In this document: one piece after another, positions 37,045 to 46,981 of the stretch
How positions within the stretch are numbered: the stretch's first letter is position 1
Layout of the letters: every line of letters starts with the position of its first letter
Assembly (NCBI GenBank): GCA_017510335.1
Contig: JAFWNM010000032.1
Coordinates: 49,229-113,228 of the forward strand
Direction of reading: 5' to 3'
Length of the DNA stretch: 64,000 bases
Source: Paracoccaceae bacterium
Lineage (GTDB): Bacteria > Pseudomonadota > Alphaproteobacteria > Rhodobacterales > Rhodobacteraceae
Notes under the pieces: model-generated
Told to the model about the DNA's origin: nothing
Databases searched by the model: none
The model's input: only the letters and a program-made list of their open reading frames with translations
Program-made: the position numbers and the translations under genes

Positions 37045-38306
37045 CAGGCAACCAGCCTCTGGCCAAGATCCGCAAGTCGCGGCGCGCGTTCGATAGGCCC
37101 ATACAGCGCCAGCGCTGTGCGGCTGTTTTGCAGTAGTTCTTGCGCATGCGCGCGTGTGCCTTGTGCAGTAACTGCATCAATCCGCGCAATGGCTTCCGAC
37201 AGGTCCGGCACACGCCCCCAGATGGACAGCAGCTTGGCCAACCGTTCGGCCCGCGCAGACGGGCTTTCCAACCCCATCAGCAACCCCGCTTTCATCTGCG
37301 CGCGCGCGCGCGCGACTTCGGCCTCCGACAGGTCATCTGCGGCGCGCTTCAATTCATCCATCGTCAGGCCGGCCAGATCGGCAATTTCATCTGCGCCGGT
37401 CCCTGCATAGATGGTAATCATCCCTGTATCGAAATACGCGCCCGATTGTGCAAAAACCGTATAGCACAATCCGCGATCTTCACGCAGGCGCTGGAACAGC
37501 CGCGAGGACATGCCGCCGCCCAATGCGCCGGAAAATATCTGCGATGTGTAGAAATCATCGGCCCGGTAACTGGGCGCTTCCAGTGCGAAGGCGAAATGCG
37601 CCTGTTCCAGCTGGCGGGTTTCACGCCGCTCGCCGTTATGAAACCGCGCGGGTTCCGCCGTCTGGAACGGCTTGGCCGCCAGATGCCCGAACAAGGGTTC
37701 TGCCAGACGCACCAGCGTGTCATGATCCACTGCACCAGCCGCCGACAGGATCATCTGGCCCGGCCCGTAATGCGTGCCGACAAACGCGCGCAGATCGTCC
37801 TTGGAAAACGCCGAGACTGCCGCACTTGGGCCAAGGATTGACCGCCCCAGCGCTTGCGACGGATAGGCCGCTTCTTGCAGCCAGTCAAAAATCACATCGT
37901 CGGGCGTGTCCAGCGCCTGCCCGATTTCTTGCAAGATGACGCCGCGCTCCACCTCAATCTCGCGCGACTCAAAAGCGGGGTTCAGCACGATATCGGCCAG
38001 AACATCCAGCGCCAGCGCCACATCGGCGCGCAGCACCCGCGCATAATAGGCCGTCATCTCGCGCGAGGTGTAGGCGTTGATATAGCCACCCACATCTTCG
38101 ATTTCTTCGGCAATCTGCAAGGCACTGCGCCGCGCCGTGCCCTTGAACGCCATGTGTTCCAGAAAATGCGCAACACCGTTTTGATGGGTGCCTTCATGGC
38201 GCGCGCCTGCTTCGATCCACAGCCCGATCGCTGCGGATTCAAGCCCGGCCATGGGTTCTGTCACAATGCGGACCCCGTTGGGCAATGTGGTAACCTGAAC
38301 ACTCAT
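37044..38306 (-). CDS. M16 (pitrilysin) family metallopeptidase
   Basis: 420 residues. Zn peptidase related to the mitochondrial processing peptidase beta subunit. Inverted zinc motif HFLEH (H47, E50, H51) with a further Glu downstream; the later Gly-rich GGGMSSRLFQRLREDRGL loop is present. The length fits a single active subunit. Overlaps thrC by ATGA; this order with surf1 and thrC is usual in Rhodobacteraceae. Confidence 0.93.
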   Translation of the reverse strand: MSVQVTTLPNGVRIVTEPMAGLESAAIGLWIEAGARHEGTHQNGVAHFLEHMAFKGTARRSALQIAEEIEDVGGYINAYTSREMTAYYARVLRADVALALDVLADIVLNPAFESREIEVERGVILQEIGQALDTPDDVIFDWLQEAAYPSQALGRSILGPSAAVSAFSKDDLRAFVGTHYGPGQMILSAAGAVDHDTLVRLAEPLFGHLAAKPFQTAEPARFHNGERRETRQLEQAHFAFALEAPSYRADDFYTSQIFSGALGGGMSSRLFQRLREDRGLCYTVFAQSGAYFDTGMITIYAGTGADEIADLAGLTMDELKRAADDLSEAEVARARAQMKAGLLMGLESPSARAERLAKLLSIWGRVPDLSEAIARIDAVTAQGTRAHAQELLQNSRTALALYGPIERAPRLADLGQRLVA

Positions 38307-39691
38307 GCGCGCAGATTTCCACGAATATGCGCCTGCAGTTCCGCCAGATCGCCGCTTAGCCGGGTCACGCGTTCCGGGCGGTCAAACAGGTCAGCCATGC
38401 GTTCGGGCAGCGCGGGGCGGGTGCCCATTGCGGACTGAACCGCATCGGGGAATTTTGCGGGATGCGCAGTTGCCAATGTGACCATCGGTGTGGCGGACAT
38501 ATACTGGTGCGCCACATGCACACCGACTGCGGAATGCGGGCACAGGATTTCAGCCGTCTGGGCGTAGATTTGCGAAATGGTTTGCGATGTCTGCCCCTCA
38601 GAGGCGCAGCCGGACGCAAACACTTCACGCAGGAATTCCAGCGCCCCTTGACTGATGTGGAACCCGCCACTGGTTTTCAGTTCATCCATAAGCTGCGCAA
38701 CAGCTGCCCCGTCGCGCCCATATGCGTCAAACAATGCGCGTTCGAAATTGGAACTGACCTGAATATCCATCGACGGGCTGATCGAGGGTTTGACCCCGTT
38801 GGTCACATACCCGCCCGACGTGATGGCGCGGTGCAAAATGTCATTGTGGTTTGTGGCCACGACCAGCTTTTCAATCGGCAGGCCCATTTGCCGCGCAATA
38901 TAGCCTGCGAACACGTCCCCGAAATTACCTGTGGGCACTGTGAAACTGACAGGGCGGTACGGCGCCCCAAGGCTGACAGCCGACGAAAAGTAATAGACAA
39001 CCTGCGCCAGAACGCGCGCCCAATTGATGCTGTTGACCCCCGCGAGTTTCACAGTGTCGCGAAATGCGAAGTCGTTGAACATATCCTTGACCAGCGCCTG
39101 GCATGTATCGAAATCGCCATCGATTGCCAGCGCATGGACGTTCGCTTCTGTCGGGGTGGTCATCTGGCGGCGCTGGACCTCGGACACACGGCCATGCGGG
39201 AACAGGATGAACACATCAACATTGTCCAGTCCCTTGAACGCCTCGATGGCGGCAGACCCGGTGTCGCCCGAGGTTGCGCCCACAATCGTTACCCTGTCGC
39301 CCGACCGCGCCAGCGCAGCCTGAAACAGTTGGCCAATCAGCTGCATGGCGAAATCCTTGAACGCCAATGTCGGCCCGTGGAACAGTTCCAGCAGAAAATG
39401 ATTTGGCCCAAGCTGCTTCAGCGGCGCGCGGGCGGGATGGCCAAACCCCTGATAGGCCCGTGCAATCAGGCTACGGAATTCATCATCTGCGAAGGTATCG
39501 CCAATATACGGGCGCATGATGACATAGGCCTGTTCCTCATAGGTCAGCCCGGCCAGTGACGCGATTTCCGCCTGCGTCATGGGGGGCACATGATCGGGCA
39601 AATACAGGCCGCCATCACGGGCAAGCCCTGTCAACATCGTTGCTTCGAAATCCAGCGCGGGGGCTGCACCACGGGTTGAAATATATTTCAT
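38303..39691 (-). CDS. thrC: Threonine synthase
   Basis: 462 residues from ATG 39691. Converts O-phosphohomoserine to threonine. PLP lysine K112 in LAFKDFAMQ; phosphate/PLP loop GATSGDTGSAA and N-terminal GLARDGGLYLP are clear. The longer ORF start lies within surf1; ATG 39691 gives the usual MKYISTRG start and ATGA overlap with surf1. Carried in the cytochrome oxidase operon, with no threonine attenuator visible. Confidence 0.95.
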   Translation of the reverse strand: MKYISTRGAAPALDFEATMLTGLARDGGLYLPDHVPPMTQAEIASLAGLTYEEQAYVIMRPYIGDTFADDEFRSLIARAYQGFGHPARAPLKQLGPNHFLLELFHGPTLAFKDFAMQLIGQLFQAALARSGDRVTIVGATSGDTGSAAIEAFKGLDNVDVFILFPHGRVSEVQRRQMTTPTEANVHALAIDGDFDTCQALVKDMFNDFAFRDTVKLAGVNSINWARVLAQVVYYFSSAVSLGAPYRPVSFTVPTGNFGDVFAGYIARQMGLPIEKLVVATNHNDILHRAITSGGYVTNGVKPSISPSMDIQVSSNFERALFDAYGRDGAAVAQLMDELKTSGGFHISQGALEFLREVFASGCASEGQTSQTISQIYAQTAEILCPHSAVGVHVAHQYMSATPMVTLATAHPAKFPDAVQSAMGTRPALPERMADLFDRPERVTRLSGDLAELQAHIRGNLRA

Positions 39692-40395
39692 GTCCGGCCT
39701 GATCCTTGATCGCGTTGGCGCGTGATACGCCACAGAAAGAAGACTGTCATCCCCAGCCATGCAATCGCCATCAAAAACCACTGCACGGCATAGCCTAAAT
39801 GGTTGTCGGGCAAGCGCACCTCATACACTGGGACGGGGGTGGCGGGGGGCATGGGTTCAGATGTGCGACGCAGGACAACAAGCACTTCCTCGGTATTCAG
39901 CAACGCGGCCATCTGGCCTACATCGCGGGCGAATAACAGGTTTCGCCCTGCATCATAGTCCGGTGTATAGGCATTCGCATCGCGCGGCCAGTGCAGGTTT
40001 CCGGCCAGTTCCACGTTGCCTGATTCGACGACAAGCCCCGCGCGGGCCGCTTCTGGCAGAAACCCGCGGTCCACCATGACACGACGCCCGCCATTGGTTT
40101 CCAGCACCGAAATAAGGTGAAAGCCCGGCCCCTGCGACCGCTGTGCCGCCAGTGCGAAGCTGTGATCCTGCACAAAACGCCCGGCCAGCTCGACCGGCAG
40201 ATAACGGTCCTGTTCGGGGTCCGGCGCATCAGGCAGGGGCACAGGCGGCAGGAAAATGCGCGTTTCCATTTCGGCAATCAAGGCGGCCTTTTCCTCGGCG
40301 CGGGATAATTGCCACAAGCCAAGGTTCACCAGAATCGCGGTGCCGATCAGCCCGAAAATGGCCGGAATAAGGATCTGCTTCAGCATTTGTTCCAT
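39688..40395 (-). CDS. surf1: SURF1 family cytochrome oxidase biogenesis protein
   Basis: 235 residues from ATG 40395 (ATG 40386 also possible). Membrane chaperone for haem A insertion into the aa3 oxidase. N-terminal membrane helix (LIPAIFGLIGTAILVNLGLWQLSRAEEK, about 7-34), periplasmic domain with RGFLPEAAR, and a second helix near the C-terminus. The longer ORF start at 40461 would lie upstream of the hairpin at 40408-40435, so it is unlikely. Confidence 0.9.
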   Translation of the reverse strand: MEQMLKQILIPAIFGLIGTAILVNLGLWQLSRAEEKAALIAEMETRIFLPPVPLPDAPDPEQDRYLPVELAGRFVQDHSFALAAQRSQGPGFHLISVLETNGGRRVMVDRGFLPEAARAGLVVESGNVELAGNLHWPRDANAYTPDYDAGRNLLFARDVGQMAALLNTEEVLVVLRRTSEPMPPATPVPVYEVRLPDNHLGYAVQWFLMAIAWLGMTVFFLWRITRQRDQGSGRT

Positions 40396-40407
40396 TTCCC
40401 ATAGGGA

Positions 40408-40435
40408 AAAGCGCGCGCCTTTCGGCCCGCGCTTT
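40408..40435 (-). terminator. Hairpin between ctaE and surf1
   Basis: Minus strand AAAGCGCGGGCC, GAAA loop, GGCGCGCGCTTT (11 of 12 pairs), followed by a T4 run and CCC. A partial terminator or attenuator that lowers surf1-thrC expression relative to the oxidase subunit. Confidence 0.65.
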
Positions 40436-40470
40436 CTGGTTCCGGTGGTCAGCACTGTCAAGTGACGTGC

Positions 40471-41277
40471 CTATGCGCCCCACACATATATGGAGGCGAA
40501 CAAAAACAACCAGACCACATCAACAAAGTGCCAATACCATGCGGCCGCTTCGAAACCGACATGGCGTTCCACCGTGAAGTGCCCGGCATAGACGCGCATC
40601 AGGCAAATCGCCAGAAAGATGGTTCCAACGACAACGTGAAAGCCGTGAAAGCCTGTCGCCATGAAGAAATTTGCGCCATAAATATTTCCGGCAAAACCGA
40701 ATGCGGCATGGGTATATTCATAAGCCTGCAGGAAAGTGAAAATCACGCCCAGACCAACAGCGATCCACAGGCCCAGTTTCACATCATCGCGCTTGCCACC
40801 ATGCACAAGCGCATGGTGCGCCCATGTTGCAGCACAACCTGACAACAGCAGGATCAGGGTGTTAATCAAAGGCAGGTGCCAAGGGTCGAATGTTTCAATA
40901 CCAGCGGGGGGCCAGGCACCATCAACGGCAGGGCTAAGCCCTTCGGGGTGCATGGGATACAGCGCATGTTTGAAGAAACTCCAGAACCATGCCGCAAAGA
41001 ACATGACTTCCGAAATGATGAACAGAATGAACCCGTAGCGCAGCCCGATCACAACAACCGGCGTATGGTCGCCAGAATGGCTTTCGATGACGACGTTCTT
41101 CCACCACTCGAACATAACATACAACACGCCCACAAGGCCGATCAGGAACATCCATGGGCCGTTGTCATGCATCCACATAACTGCGCCAAACAGCATCACG
41201 AAGCCTGCAACAGCCCCCACAAATGGCCAGATAGACGGCGGCAGAACGTGATAATCGTGGTTTTTTTCATGCGCCAT
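40471..41277 (-). CDS. ctaE: Cytochrome c oxidase subunit III
   Basis: 268 residues with seven predicted membrane segments. Core subunit of the aa3-type oxidase. Family motifs [18 protein letters not shown] and [11 protein letters not shown] are present, ending [21 protein letters not shown]. Separated from ctaG by 40 bp. Subunit I (ctaD) is not in the window. Confidence 0.97.
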   Translation of the reverse strand: MAHEKNHDYHVLPPSIWPFVGAVAGFVMLFGAVMWMHDNGPWMFLIGLVGVLYVMFEWWKNVVIESHSGDHTPVVVIGLRYGFILFIISEVMFFAAWFWSFFKHALYPMHPEGLSPAVDGAWPPAGIETFDPWHLPLINTLILLLSGCAATWAHHALVHGGKRDDVKLGLWIAVGLGVIFTFLQAYEYTHAAFGFAGNIYGANFFMATGFHGFHVVVGTIFLAICLMRVYAGHFTVERHVGFEAAAWYWHFVDVVWLFLFASIYVWGA

Positions 41278-41317
41278 TGCGAAAGTTCCCTCGTATTGCT
41301 CGGTCTTATGCGCGAGT

Positions 41318-41899
41318 TCAGTTTGTCATTGCGGGTTCCGGGGCGACATAATCGGCCGGGATATCCGTTGCGTGGAAGGTGTAAGACAGCGTTATCGTAT
41401 GTGTGCCGCGCGCATCGCGATCGTCCAGAATATCTGGATCGACGAAATAGGTGACCGGCATCAGCACTGTTTCGCCCGGCTGCAGAACCTGCAACTCGAA
41501 ACAAAAGCAGTCAATCTTGGTGAAATAGCGGCCAGCCTCATAGGGGCTGACATTATAACTGGCAGTGCCGGCGATGGGGGTATCCGTGGGGTTGTGGGCC
41601 TCATAGAAGGCAAGGCCGACTTCCCCGATGCGGATTTCGGACACACGGTCTACAGGTTTGAAACTCCATGGAAAATCACGGGCCACGGATGCATCGAAAC
41701 GCACGCGCATGGTCTGGTCCAGCACAACACCTGTTGACGTGGCTGCCGTATTGGTGGTGCCGCCATAGCCGGTCACGCGGCAGAACAGGTCATAAAGCGG
41801 CACAGCCGCCCAGCCCATTGCCCCCATGAACAGAACGACACTGACTGTCTGAACTGTGGTTTTCTGTATGCCGGTCAGTCGGTTCCAGAATGTAATCAT
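41318..41899 (-). CDS. ctaG: Cytochrome c oxidase assembly protein CtaG (Cox11)
   Basis: 193 residues. Delivers copper to the CuB site of subunit I. One N-terminal membrane helix (about 14-37), then a periplasmic immunoglobulin-like domain with the copper-binding CFCFELQ Cys-x-Cys. [17 protein letters not shown] near 33-49 is the Cox11 signature. Overlaps the small ORF by 4 bp. Confidence 0.95.
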   Translation of the reverse strand: MITFWNRLTGIQKTTVQTVSVVLFMGAMGWAAVPLYDLFCRVTGYGGTTNTAATSTGVVLDQTMRVRFDASVARDFPWSFKPVDRVSEIRIGEVGLAFYEAHNPTDTPIAGTASYNVSPYEAGRYFTKIDCFCFELQVLQPGETVLMPVTYFVDPDILDDRDARGTHTITLSYTFHATDIPADYVAPEPAMTN

Positions 41900-42096
41900 C
41901 GTTGCGGATACCTTACATTATCAGGATCAATGGCGGGCCTGTAGCTATGGTCATAGGCTTGCAGGCTTGCGCCGCTTTGCACCTTGGCGATGGTCAGCCC
42001 GAACACCAGCGCAATGAAGGCGACCAATACCATGGCCAGCCCGATATTCCGACCGGACCGGCGTTTGTGCAATTCATGTTCGCGCGCTATGGCCAT
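41896..42096 (-). CDS. Small membrane protein of the oxidase operon
   Basis: 66 residues: a basic cytoplasmic N-terminus ([16 protein letters not shown]), one membrane helix (about 18-40) and a short periplasmic tail. No known domain recognised. A similar short ORF sits between ctaB and ctaG in related operons. One-base overlap with ctaB and 4-bp overlap with ctaG argue that it is a real gene. Confidence 0.8.
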   Translation of the reverse strand: MAIAREHELHKRRSGRNIGLAMVLVAFIALVFGLTIAKVQSGASLQAYDHSYRPAIDPDNVRYPQR

Positions 42097-43070
42097 CAGA
42101 ACAGTTCCAGTATTTTCAAGGATGCTGCAAATTCTGCATAGGCAGGCAGATTTGACAGGGCCGCTTCGGCAAGAAATGCCCCGAAATGCAGGAACAAATA
42201 CGCCAGCGAAAAGCGGAAAACCCGTTTTTCGACTGCGTAACCATCAGCTTCGGCCTGATCCTCGGTGCGCCGCCAGATGGCCCATGCGCCTTGCAGGAAC
42301 ATGGCGTTCAAAACCACTGCAAAAGCCAGATAGACAGGTCCGCCAATGGATGTGAACCCGGCGGCCAACGCGAAGGGGATCAGCGCAACCGTATAGACCA
42401 GAATATGCGTCCGTGTGGCCTTGCGCCCATGGGTGACTGTCAGCATCGGCACCTTGGCCTTGTGATAGTCGCTTTTCATGAATAGCGCCAACGCCCAGAA
42501 ATGCGGCGGCGTCCACATGAAAATCAGCATGAACATAAGACAGGCTTCAAGGCTGATGCTTCCGGTCACAGCAACCCAGCCAATCATCGGAGGGAACGCC
42601 CCGGCAGCCCCGCCAATGACAATATTCTGCGGCGTCGCACGCTTCAGCCACATCGTGTAGATCACGGCATAAAAGAAGATAGTGAACGCCAGCAACGCGC
42701 CCGCCAAGGCATTGGTTGCCAGCCAAAGCATGATTACCGAAATGCCCGACAGCGCAAGGCCCAGCGCCATAGCTTCGGGGGCCGCAATACGCCCGGCAGG
42801 AACAGGCCGTTTCGCAGTGCGCTTCATCACCGCGTCAATATCGGCATCCCACCACATATTCAGCGCGCCAGACGCCCCACCCCCCAGCGCAATGAAGATG
42901 ATTGCTGCCAAAGCCTCGATCGGGTGCAGGCCGCCCGGTGCCACAATAAGGCCCACCAGCGCTGTAAACACCACAAGCGACATCACACGCGGTTTCAGCA
43001 GGGCGATGTAATCGCCGAACCCTGCGTCCTTGTCGTCACTGTAGCTGATATCGGCGCGGATATCGGTCAT
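42096..43070 (-). CDS. ctaB: Protohaem IX farnesyltransferase (haem O synthase)
   Basis: 324 residues from ATG 43070. Makes haem O, the precursor of haem A. UbiA-type prenyltransferase with [15 protein letters not shown] (first Asp-rich motif, NxxxDxxxD, about 69-83) and the second motif [19 protein letters not shown] lies 6 nt before ATG 43070, so it is preferred to the GTG at 43079. Confidence 0.96.
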   Translation of the reverse strand: MTDIRADISYSDDKDAGFGDYIALLKPRVMSLVVFTALVGLIVAPGGLHPIEALAAIIFIALGGGASGALNMWWDADIDAVMKRTAKRPVPAGRIAAPEAMALGLALSGISVIMLWLATNALAGALLAFTIFFYAVIYTMWLKRATPQNIVIGGAAGAFPPMIGWVAVTGSISLEACLMFMLIFMWTPPHFWALALFMKSDYHKAKVPMLTVTHGRKATRTHILVYTVALIPFALAAGFTSIGGPVYLAFAVVLNAMFLQGAWAIWRRTEDQAEADGYAVEKRVFRFSLAYLFLHFGAFLAEAALSNLPAYAEFAASLKILELF

Positions 43071-43095
43071 TTGCTTCACCTGTTCGGGCGTGGCT

Positions 43096-43115
43096 GTCCG
43101 GCAGCACTGCCGGAC
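43096..43115 (-). terminator. Hairpin between ctaC and ctaB
   Basis: GTCCGGCA / TGCCGGAC with a 4-nt loop, 9 bp after the ctaC stop. It has no T-run, so partial attenuation or mRNA-end protection is more likely than termination. Confidence 0.45.
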
Positions 43116-43124
43116 TTTGCTGAC

Positions 43125-43997
43125 TTAGTTCGAGGATGCAACCTGAACCGGCTGTTCCGCCTGTGGCGCATCTGCGAACTGCGCGCCCTGACGTTCCAGC
43201 CAGGCCAGATACTCTTCTTCGCTGACCACTTTTACAGTTATCGGCATGTAGGCATGCGCAATCCCGCAAAGTTCCGAACACTGCCCGAAATAGATGCCTT
43301 CTTCTTCGGCGTTGAACCACAGCTCTGCCAGACGGCCGGGAACGCCATCTTGCTTGACCCCGAATGCGGGAATTGTCCAGGAATGGATCACGTCTGCTGC
43401 GGTCACCTGCAACACGATATTCTTGTTGACGGGCACCACCATCGCTGTGTCGGTGGCCAGCAGATACAGATCATCGGTATACCCGTAATCCGCCAGTTCA
43501 TCGCGCTCCAGCATGAATTGTGAAAATTCCACGCCATGGTCCACATATTCATAGCCCCAATACCACTGGAAGCCTGTCACCTTGATGGTCACATCCGCTT
43601 CTGGCATGATTTGCTGATGGCGCAGCGCGGGGAAGGTGAACAGCGCGATGAACAGCAAGATCAGCGCAGGCACAACAGTCCACGCGATTTCGATCGGTGT
43701 GTTATGTGTAAAACGCGCTGGTTCGGGGTTGGCGCGGCGGTTGTGAAACACAATCACCCAGATCAGCAGCGCAGTCACGAAGATGGTGATCGGAACAATG
43801 ATCCACAACAGCAGATCGTCCAGAAACCGGACTTCACGCGCCAAGGCGGTGAAAGGGGTCTGAAGCGCCGTGGCATCCGGCACGGGCGCACCCAGAACCG
43901 GCAACTGCGGCAACAAGTCGTCAGCTACGGCTTTTGTTGCAGCAGCAACCGACACGAACGCTGCGGTCATTGGCGTTATGACTTTGAAAAGGCGCAT
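43125..43997 (-). CDS. ctaC: Cytochrome c oxidase subunit II
   Basis: 290 residues. Carries CuA and receives electrons from cytochrome c. Signal peptide (about 1-25), two membrane helices (about 60-85 and 103-124), WYWGYEY electron-entry aromatics and the CuA site GQCSELCGIAHAYM (C-x3-C-x3-H-x2-M) near 238-251. First gene of the minus-strand oxidase assembly operon. Upstream sites suggest redox control. Confidence 0.97.
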   Translation of the reverse strand: MRLFKVITPMTAAFVSVAAATKAVADDLLPQLPVLGAPVPDATALQTPFTALAREVRFLDDLLLWIIVPITIFVTALLIWVIVFHNRRANPEPARFTHNTPIEIAWTVVPALILLFIALFTFPALRHQQIMPEADVTIKVTGFQWYWGYEYVDHGVEFSQFMLERDELADYGYTDDLYLLATDTAMVVPVNKNIVLQVTAADVIHSWTIPAFGVKQDGVPGRLAELWFNAEEEGIYFGQCSELCGIAHAYMPITVKVVSEEEYLAWLERQGAQFADAPQAEQPVQVASSN

Positions 43998-44132
43998 ATT
44001 TCTGTTCCCGTTCTTCTACGCGGCGATTCTGCCGCTTGCCTTGGCACACGCTTAATTCCTGCATGCCATGGAATCCCGTTGAGGTTTGTCTTTGTAAAAT
44101 CATATTCCTGAACATAGAACAAGCAAAACGAT

Positions 44133-44147
44133 GCGACAGAATGTCGT
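44133..44147. promoter_or_regulatory. PrrA/RegA-like inverted repeat upstream of ctaC
   Basis: GCGACA-GAA-TGTCG, an inverted pair like the half-sites described for the redox response regulator PrrA/RegA. It directly precedes the FNR-type box. PrrA consensus sites are loose, so this is a candidate. Confidence 0.4.
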
Positions 44148-44149
44148 TT

Positions 44150-44163
44150 TTGATCCAGATCAA
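44150..44163. promoter_or_regulatory. FNR/FnrL box between ctaC and tldD
   Basis: TTGATCCAGATCAA is a perfect TTGAT-N4-ATCAA site. Its centre lies about 160 bp from the ctaC start codon and 68 bp before the tldD start. A candidate ctaC promoter on the minus strand (TTTGCT, 17 bp, TATGAT, the last at 44104-44099) puts it near -62 to -65. Confidence 0.75.
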
Positions 44164-44224
44164 CGACACCCTGTCAAGCTGTAGCGCAACGCGGCATCCC
44201 TCTGACCCGGAAGGCTAAATATAC

Positions 44225-45646
44225 ATGAGTGATACAGATTTTCGCCCCTTCGACACCATGCTTGACGAAGCCCAGGCCCTGCGGGTGCTACAAGATGCCA
44301 CAGCCGGCGCGGATGATGGCGAACTGTTCCTTGAACGCCGCATATCGGAATCAATCGTTCTTGATGACCAGCGCATAAAGTCAGCCAGCTACAACGCTGC
44401 AGAAGGGTTCGGCCTGCGTGCGGTTCATGGCGAGGTGACCGGCTACGCCCATTCCACGCACATGACCATGGACGCGCTGCGCCGCGCTGCGCAAACAGCG
44501 CGTCTGGCTGTCAGCGATGGGGGCGGGGTTATGGCAGATGCGCCCAGTCCCACCAACCAGCGCCTGTATACTGATGCGGACCCGATTGCGGGTGCAACTT
44601 TCGCCGTCAAGCTGGACCTGCTGCGCGAGATCGACGACTTTTTGCGCGCCTTGGATGCGCGGGTTGTCCAGGTGTCAGTGTCCATGGCCGCATCATTGCA
44701 ACAGGTGGAAATCCTGCGCCCTGAAGGGATGCGCCTGCGCGACACCCGCCCCATGAGCAGGCTGAACATATCCGTCATCGTGGAACAGGATGGGCGGCGG
44801 GAATCAGGCAGTGCTGGCGGTGGCGGTCGCGCAGGGCTGGACGGCGTAATGGCGCGCGATGTCTGGCAGGCCATGGCGCGCGAAGCGCTGCGTATTGCGG
44901 TGGTGAACCTGCGCGCCGAACCAGCCCCCGCCGGTATCATGGATGTGGTGCTTGGCCCTGGCTGGCCGGGTATCTTGTTGCATGAAGCCATCGGCCACGG
45001 GCTGGAGGGGGATTTCAACCGCAAGGGCAGTTCGGCCTTCGCGGGCCTGATGGGCCAGCAGATTGCGGCCAAAGGTGTGACCGTGCTGGATGATGGCACC
45101 CTGCCTGACCGGCGCGGGTCCATCACCATGGATGATGAAGGCACGCCCGGTGCGCGCAATGTCCTTATAGATGACGGCGTGCTGGTGGGTTACATGCAGG
45201 ACCGCCAGAATGCCCGCCTGATGGGGGTGGCCCCCACAGGCAACGGGCGGCGCGAATCTTATGCCCATGCGCCCATGCCGCGCATGACCAACACCTATAT
45301 GCAGGGCGGCAATGCAACGCCCGCCGAGATTTTGGCCGATCTGAAGGACGGAATTTACGCTGTTGGTTTCGGTGGCGGGCAGGTGGACATCACAAACGGT
45401 AAATTCGTCTTCTCCTGCACAGAAGCCTATCGTGTGAAGGATGGCAAGGTCGGTGCCCCTGTCACGGGGGCCACCCTGATAGGGGACGGCGCCACCGCGC
45501 TGACCAAAATACGCGCCATCGGCAACGATATGGCACTTGACCCCGGCATGGGCACCTGCGGCAAGGCCGGGCAATGGGTGCCTGTGGGTGTTGGCCAGCC
45601 GACACTTATGATTGGCGGGCTGACAGTCGGCGGCAGCGCGGCCTGA
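44225..45646 (+). CDS. tldD: Metalloprotease TldD
   Basis: 473 residues. Forms a zinc protease with TldE/PmbA that processes peptides and modified bacteriocins. The metal motif HEAIGH is at 253-258 (H253, E254, H258). The C-terminal GMGTCGKAGQWVPVGVGQP is typical. GGAAGG about 11 nt upstream is the ribosome site. tldE is not in the window. Confidence 0.95.
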   Translation: MSDTDFRPFDTMLDEAQALRVLQDATAGADDGELFLERRISESIVLDDQRIKSASYNAAEGFGLRAVHGEVTGYAHSTHMTMDALRRAAQTARLAVSDGGGVMADAPSPTNQRLYTDADPIAGATFAVKLDLLREIDDFLRALDARVVQVSVSMAASLQQVEILRPEGMRLRDTRPMSRLNISVIVEQDGRRESGSAGGGGRAGLDGVMARDVWQAMAREALRIAVVNLRAEPAPAGIMDVVLGPGWPGILLHEAIGHGLEGDFNRKGSSAFAGLMGQQIAAKGVTVLDDGTLPDRRGSITMDDEGTPGARNVLIDDGVLVGYMQDRQNARLMGVAPTGNGRRESYAHAPMPRMTNTYMQGGNATPAEILADLKDGIYAVGFGGGQVDITNGKFVFSCTEAYRVKDGKVGAPVTGATLIGDGATALTKIRAIGNDMALDPGMGTCGKAGQWVPVGVGQPTLMIGGLTVGGSAA

Positions 45647-45650
45647 GACA

Positions 45651-45677
45651 GAAAAAACCGAAAAAACCGAAAAAAAT
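45651..45677 (+). repeat. A-rich tandem repeat after tldD
   Basis: GAAAAAACC occurs twice in tandem, then GAAAAAAA. AT-rich against a GC-rich background. It may bend the DNA or terminate tldD transcription in part. No gene. Confidence 0.5.
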
Positions 45678-45757
45678 TCTCGAAATGGTGCGAATCTTTA
45701 CAGTATTTTAACTAACTTCAGTGCAGATTGAGGCAAGAATGAGGCGAGGTTGACTGG

Positions 45758-46981
45758 ATGGCGAAAGATTTGTTTTCTTCTCACCCACCCTTCACCCCAC
45801 CCACGAAGGAAGAAGACAGGCTGTCCTGGCTTCGCCTCATTCGATCTTCCCGCGTCGGGCCTTCTACGTTTTTCCGCCTTTTGTCGGAATACGGCACCGC
45901 AGAAGCGGCGCTGGAGGCCCTGCCAAAAATCGCGCAGGCCGCCGGGGTCGATACTTATTCCCCGTTCCCTGCAGACAAGGCGCGGGCTGAAATCGACCTT
46001 GCGCGCGCCAAGGGCGCGCGCATGCTTTGCTTTGGAACCGACGCGTATCCCGCAACGCTGGCCAGCATCAACGCCCCGCCACCTGTGCTGTGGTGTATGG
46101 GCAAACGTGCGCCCATCCTGCGCCCCATGGTGGCCATTGTCGGCGCGCGCAATGCGTCCAGTCTGGGCACGCGCATGGCCCGCACCCTGGCCGAAGGGCT
46201 GGGGCATGAAGGATATACCATCGTGTCGGGCCTTGCCCGCGGGGTGGATGCCGCGGCCCACCATGCCAGCCTCAAAACCGGCACGATTGCCGTGATGGGC
46301 GGTGGGGTCGACGTGATCTACCCCACCGAAAACACAGTTCTTGCCGCGGCGATTGCCGATCAGGGATTGCGCTTGTCCGAAGCGCCCATGGGCCTGCATC
46401 CGCAGGCGCGGCATTTTCCTCCGCGCAATCGCATCATTTCCGGTCTGGCGCTTGCAGTGGTGGTTGTGGAAGCCGCCGAAAAATCCGGCACGCTGATCAC
46501 GGCGCGCGACGCATTGGACCAGGGGCGCGAAATTATGGCCGTGCCGGGCCATCCCGTTGACGGGCGCGCAGGCGGGTGCAACGGGCTGATACGCGACGGT
46601 GCCACCCTTGTGCGTCATGTCGATGACATTTTGGAAGTATTGCAGCGCTTGCAGGATCATCCGCCCGAACCCGTATCCTCGATTCCTGCCCAAACCCGCA
46701 TTGTGCAACCGGGCCAAAGCGCACGTCATGAAACCGGACCTGCCAGCGGTGCATCGCCGCGCACCAACCCGCCACCACCCCGTCAAACCGGCAATGCCCC
46801 AGCGCTGGACGCGCGCATCCTTGCCCTGCTGGGACCGACCCCGACTGCCGAAGACCAGCTTATCCGTGATCTGCAGATGTCAGCGTCGCAAATCTCGCCA
46901 GTGTTGGTAACACTGGAACTGCAAGGCGCAGTGCAACGTCACCCCGGCGGACTGGTCAGCAAACCACAGGCACGGCACTGA
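45758..46981 (+). CDS. dprA: DNA-processing protein DprA
   Basis: 407 residues. Loads RecA on incoming single-stranded DNA during transformation. N-terminal SAM-like helices, a Rossmann-like DprA fold with VAIVGARNASSLG (about 124-136), SGLARGVDAAAH and GGGVDVIYP, then a Pro/Ser-rich linker (about 308-350) and a C-terminal winged-helix domain (about 352-405). Begins with a C-rich tract that is a G4 motif on the minus strand. No other competence gene is seen. Confidence 0.95.
   Translation: MAKDLFSSHPPFTPPTKEEDRLSWLRLIRSSRVGPSTFFRLLSEYGTAEAALEALPKIAQAAGVDTYSPFPADKARAEIDLARAKGARMLCFGTDAYPATLASINAPPPVLWCMGKRAPILRPMVAIVGARNASSLGTRMARTLAEGLGHEGYTIVSGLARGVDAAAHHASLKTGTIAVMGGGVDVIYPTENTVLAAAIADQGLRLSEAPMGLHPQARHFPPRNRIISGLALAVVVVEAAEKSGTLITARDALDQGREIMAVPGHPVDGRAGGCNGLIRDGATLVRHVDDILEVLQRLQDHPPEPVSSIPAQTRIVQPGQSARHETGPASGASPRTNPPPPRQTGNAPALDARILALLGPTPTAEDQLIRDLQMSASQISPVLVTLELQGAVQRHPGGLVSKPQARH

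Noticed and set aside
45698-46786. 362-codon minus-strand frame
   Set aside because: Shadow of dprA, which has the full DprA fold motifs.
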